A stretch of 64,000 nt of DNA from Faecalibacterium hattorii (GTDB lineage: Bacteria > Bacillota > Clostridia > Oscillospirales > Ruminococcaceae): NCBI RefSeq assembly GCF_003287455.1, contig NZ_PRLC01000004.1, positions 113,346 to 177,345 of the forward strand. The letters are read 5' to 3'. Positions within the stretch are counted from its first letter, which is position 1, and every line of letters begins with the position of its first letter. A program made the translations under genes and the position numbers. Below are positions 61,552 to 64,000 of the stretch, piece after piece. Below the pieces are notes generated by a model that was not told the DNA's origin, searched no databases, and worked only from the letters and a program-made list of their open reading frames with translations.

Positions 61552-62574
61552 ATGAAACGCACCTTTTTTCTGCTCTGTGCCGTGCTGCTCGTAGCGGGCA
61601 GTCTGCTGCCGCTGGCCGGGTACCGGCTGGCCACTGCCGCGCTGGGCCGGGCGGCCCCGGAGGCTGTGGAGAGCGCCCCGGAACCGGCGGCATCCGACCC
61701 GGCTGCCCTGCCGGAAGCTTCCGCGCCGCCCTCCGATCAGGACAGCGAGAGCTTCCTCATCCGGGACCTGAGGGACGGAGCCGTGGCGGCGGTACCGCGG
61801 CGGGAGTATCTGATCGGGGCAGTGGCGGCGGAGATGCCCATCACGTGGCCGGACGAAGCGCTCAAGGCACAGGCCATTGCCGCCCACAGCTACGCGCTTT
61901 ACTGCCGGGATCACGCAGCCGACCCCGCTGCCGGGTGGCTGACGGCGGACCCAGCCCGGCGGCAGGGCTACCTGACCGACACGGTCCTGCGCAGCTACTG
62001 GGGCACGGCCTACGAAGAGAATCACGCCCGGCTGGCGGCGCTGGTGGACGCGGTGGAGACGCAGGTGCTGTACTATGACAACGCCCCCGCCGGGACCAGC
62101 TATTTTGCCATCTCCAACGGGCAGACGGAAGCCAGCGAAAACGTCTGGGGCAGCGCCGTCCCCTACCTCGTCCCCGTGGACAGCAGCACCGACCGGGAGG
62201 CCGATCATTTTACGTACACGGTCCAGTTTTCCACCGCGCAGACCGAAGAGCTGTTGAAAGGGCTGGGCCTCGCCCCGGACCCTTCCGCACCGGAGGGCTG
62301 GTTCGGGGTGGCCGCGCTGACCCCCTCCGGCTATGTGGCTTCCCTGCCGGTCTGCGGGCAGACCATCACCGGCCCGGCCCTGCGCAAGGCGCTGGGGCTG
62401 CGGAGCGCCTGTTTCACGGTGCAGTACCAGAACGGGACGTTTTTCTTCACCACCATGGGCTACGGCCACGGGGTCGGGCTGAGCCAGTGGGGTGCCAAGG
62501 CGCTGGCCCAGCAGGGGCAGACCGCCGCGCAGATCCTCGCCCACTACTTCCCCGGAACGGAACTGCGCCAGTAA
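61552..62574 (+). CDS. SpoIID/LytB domain protein
   Basis: 340 residues from the ATG at 61552 (GGGAGGGG site); an in-frame ATG at 61474 precedes the promoter. A signal/anchor helix (TFFLLCAVLLVAGSLLPLAG) is followed by a Pro/Ala/Glu-rich linker and the SpoIID domain: VPRREYLIGAVAAEMPITWPDEALKAQAIAAHSYAL at the N-side and the family hallmark GYGHGVGLSQWGAKALAQQG at the end. SpoIID proteins are peptidoglycan glycan-strand lytic enzymes or amidase enhancers. It is a single gene between gltA and a terminator, with no sporulation neighbours, so a vegetative wall role is likely. Confidence 0.93.
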   Translation: MKRTFFLLCAVLLVAGSLLPLAGYRLATAALGRAAPEAVESAPEPAASDPAALPEASAPPSDQDSESFLIRDLRDGAVAAVPRREYLIGAVAAEMPITWPDEALKAQAIAAHSYALYCRDHAADPAAGWLTADPARRQGYLTDTVLRSYWGTAYEENHARLAALVDAVETQVLYYDNAPAGTSYFAISNGQTEASENVWGSAVPYLVPVDSSTDREADHFTYTVQFSTAQTEELLKGLGLAPDPSAPEGWFGVAALTPSGYVASLPVCGQTITGPALRKALGLRSACFTVQYQNGTFFFTTMGYGHGVGLSQWGAKALAQQGQTAAQILAHYFPGTELRQ

Positions 62575-62580
62575 ACAGCA

Positions 62581-62616
62581 AAACAGCCGGACATTTCTGC
62601 CCGGCTGCTTTGCTGA
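62581..62616. terminator. Bidirectional terminator between the SpoIID-like and protease genes
   Basis: CAGCCGG/CCGGCTG stem; on the minus strand it is followed by TTTTGCTGTTT, on the plus strand by CTTTGCTG, which is weaker. Confidence 0.7.
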
Positions 62617-62640
62617 TCGAAAGGACGTTTTTAAGAAAGA

Positions 62641-63354
62641 TCACTGAAACATGCCGTCCAGCCAGCTCCAAATGTCGCTGGCGGTATCGGAGGAAGTCGT
62701 CTCCTCCGTGGGTGCGGGTGCGGCTTCGGCAGCTGCTTCCGTCTCCTCAGCGGCCACAGCGGCTTCCAGCTCTTCCAAGCCGGTGCCGTCATCGTTGGCG
62801 TCGGAGGTGATGTACCAGTAGCAGGACGCACCGGAGATGGAGATGCTGGCACTGGACAGGGGCACACGCCCCGCAGAAACGCCGTTGGCCGGATCGGAGC
62901 AGTAGAACACACCGTCGGTGTAATCGGTCAGGATCACCGCGTGGGGCTGGCGGCGATCATAAAGAACGATGCCTTCCGGGTGCTCGGCGAGGATCTGGAT
63001 GAGGGCCTCAGTCTTGGCGGCCCTGCCGGAAGGAAGGGTGGCGTAGCCAACGTGCATCGCATTGTATGTAAAACTGTGGGACAGACCGCCGGACCATGCC
63101 GTGCTCTTGATGCTGTTCTCGGTCACATCGACCCAGCCGTCCAGCCCATCGAAGTAAGCGCGGCGGCGGAGCATCATGGCGGCGGAGGCCAGTGTGCAGG
63201 TGCCGCCCCGGCTCTGCTTGAAGTAGAACCCGACGTCCACGTTCAAGTCCACGGCCAGCGCGGCGGGCAGCAGCGTCAGTATCAATGCCAGCGTCATCAT
63301 CAGTGCCGACAGTTTTTTCCATGCGTGGTGCGGTGCAGTTTCCACCTTTTTCAT
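62641..63354 (-). CDS. Secreted C39-like (papain-like) cysteine peptidase
   Basis: 237 residues from the ATG at 63354. That ATG directly abuts its AGGGAG site; a GTG nine bases in (63345) has ideal spacing and may be the true start. A Sec signal peptide (LSALMMTLALILTLLPAALA) precedes a C39_2-like domain: catalytic Cys in QSRGGTCTLASAAMMLRRRAY, His in RRQPHAVILTDYTDGVFYCSDPANG with the Asp/Asn following. A 45-residue Glu/Ala/Thr-rich tail ends in DIWSWLDGMFQ. The target is unknown. An extended consensus promoter lies at 63389-63417. Confidence 0.82.
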   Translation of the reverse strand: MKKVETAPHHAWKKLSALMMTLALILTLLPAALAVDLNVDVGFYFKQSRGGTCTLASAAMMLRRRAYFDGLDGWVDVTENSIKSTAWSGGLSHSFTYNAMHVGYATLPSGRAAKTEALIQILAEHPEGIVLYDRRQPHAVILTDYTDGVFYCSDPANGVSAGRVPLSSASISISGASCYWYITSDANDDGTGLEELEAAVAAEETEAAAEAAPAPTEETTSSDTASDIWSWLDGMFQ

Positions 63355-63388
63355 CTCCCTTGAATTTCGTCGTCATTCACTGGTGTAA

Positions 63389-63417
63389 AGTATACCAGCC
63401 TGTTACACTTTTGTAAA
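63389..63417 (-). promoter_or_regulatory. Promoter of the secreted protease gene
   Basis: On the minus strand: TTTACA (63412-63417), a 17-base spacer and TATACT (63389-63394) preceded by TG. Confidence 0.8.
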
Positions 63418-63420
63418 CAC

Positions 63421-63567
63421 TTCCTTCGCATTTTTCTCAATATTTACACGTTTTGGTCACAATTCAGAAGCACCTTGCACAAAAGGCAACGGTAGGCTTT
63501 GTGGGTTTTGGACAAAGGCCCTGCGCCGCCTCCGCCTTCTCCCTTCCGAAAGCATCTGCGAAACAAA
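63421..63567. other. Gene-free region with a partial repeat
   Basis: No gene is supported. From about 63515 the sequence AGGCCCTGCGCCGCC repeats the opening of the 135-bp unit that follows, but then diverges, so it is a truncated copy. The rest shows nothing recognisable. Confidence 0.5.
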
Positions 63568-63702
63568 GGCCCTGCGCCGCCGTCAGCGGCCTTGCCCTCT
63601 CCGTCATCGCTTCGCGATGCCACCTCTCCCAAAGTGAGAGGCCTTGGCAGTCCGCGAAGTTTCCCGGTTTATACTTCACGCCCTGCTGCCGCAAGGGGAG
63701 CC
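63568..63702 (+). repeat. 135-bp direct repeat, copy 1
   Basis: Starts GGCCCTGCGCCGCCGT, contains the palindromic element CCTCTCCGTCATCGC-ttc-GCGATGCCACC with CTCTCCC/GTGAGAG, then TTGGCAGTCCGC and ends CCGCAAGGGGAGCC. It matches 63866-64000 with only a few substitutions and the same total length. Confidence 0.9.
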
Positions 63703-63733
63703 GTCAGGCGTTACGCGGAGACTTTCCGCCTTT

Positions 63734-63786
63734 GCCAAGGGCTCCCCCTTTGGGGGAGCTGGCGCGAAGCGCCTGAGAGGGCGAGC
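63734..63786 (-). repeat. Short palindromic repeat element between the 135-bp copies
   Basis: GCCAAGGGCTCCCCC-ttt-GGGGGAGC, then tgg, GCGC-gaa-GCGC and CTGAGAGGGCGAG. It is of the GCTCCCC subtype seen at 8261 and 30602. Confidence 0.85.
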
Positions 63787-63865
63787 CCGCTGACAAGAAG
63801 CTGCGCACTTGGTTTGGCACTGCCTTGCGGAAGCGCAGCCCTATCGGAAGCACGATCTAAACCTA

Positions 63866-64000
63866 GGCCCTGCGCCGCCGTGAGCGGGCTTGCCCTCTCC
63901 GTCATCGCTTCGCGATGCCACCCCTCCCAAAGTGAGAGGCCTTGGCAGTCCGCAAAGTTTCCGGTTTTATACTTTACGCCCTGCTGCCGCAAGGGGAGCC
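63866..64000 (+). repeat. 135-bp direct repeat, copy 2 (reaches window end)
   Basis: Near-identical to 63568-63702. Short open frames reading leftward out of the two copies share their first residues for this reason. The array may continue beyond the window. Confidence 0.9.

Noticed and set aside
63464..63992. Two minus-strand ORFs with the same first 20-odd residues, looking like a gene duplication
   Set aside because: Both read out of the two copies of the 135-bp repeat and cross palindromic elements; there is no ribosome site.
63421..64000. CRISPR array suggested by regularly spaced repeats
   Set aside because: Only two full units of 135 bp with internal hairpins and a long unequal interval; no 20-40 base repeat-spacer periodicity and no cas genes.

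Overview
The window looks like a chromosomal segment of a GC-rich, low-oxygen gut Firmicute of the Oscillospiraceae, most like Faecalibacterium. This is inferred from gene content (RNase J, LL-DAP aminotransferase DapL, ZapA, independent phosphoglycerate mutase, archaeal-type prolyl-tRNA synthetase, XRE-superoxide reductase-like fusion), from gene order and from the GC-rich codon bias. No database search was possible. There are no rRNA or tRNA genes, no CRISPR array, no phage and no transposase. Many promoters are near-consensus sigma-A sites with a 17-base spacer, so most transcription units can be placed from the sequence alone.

Layout. Positions 1-1700 hold a partial RNase J gene, rnhA and a degenerate MnmA-like protein. 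Positions 1722-10781 hold cell-shape and housekeeping genes on the minus strand: mreB-mreC-mreD-mrdA, mgsA, dut-maf and zapA-U32 peptidase. Positions 11100-15563 hold glycogen phosphorylase and a GH13 amylase. Positions 15630-18870 carry NfeD-SPFH, a YhcH-family protein and a three-domain XRE/SOR-like/GNAT fusion. Positions 18923-22526 carry mgtE behind an attenuator-type leader with a candidate leader peptide, then a GntR-regulated ABC exporter. Positions 22609-26925 hold proS, acpP, dapF and dapL. Positions 26990-30579 hold a mutarotase, a 2-hydroxyacid dehydrogenase, a sirtuin and the NAD(P)HX dehydratase.

Positions 30733-33774 encode the most striking gene: a TetM/EF-G-like ribosomal GTPase fused to a Rae1 (YacP)-type A-site ribonuclease domain, preceded by a small membrane protein. 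Positions 34000-42612 are a peptide ABC transporter operon with two tandem paralogous Tat-lipoprotein binding proteins. A RelB/YoeB-type toxin-antitoxin pair follows at 42794-43325.

Positions 43422-59016 contain the glycolytic set gap, pgk, tpiA, gpmI in the usual order on the minus strand, but a cell-surface polysaccharide operon of about 10 kb (phosphoglycosyltransferase, epimerase, five glycosyltransferases, Wzy, Wzx) lies between gap and pgk. Parts of that operon are clearly AT-richer than the surroundings. Citrate synthase with a coupled membrane protein, a SpoIID-like protein and a secreted C39-like protease follow. The right edge is a gene-free stretch built from short palindromic repeats and a 135-bp direct repeat. 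The same repeat family occurs at several other sites, usually abutting stop codons and always with the same polarity relative to the upstream gene.
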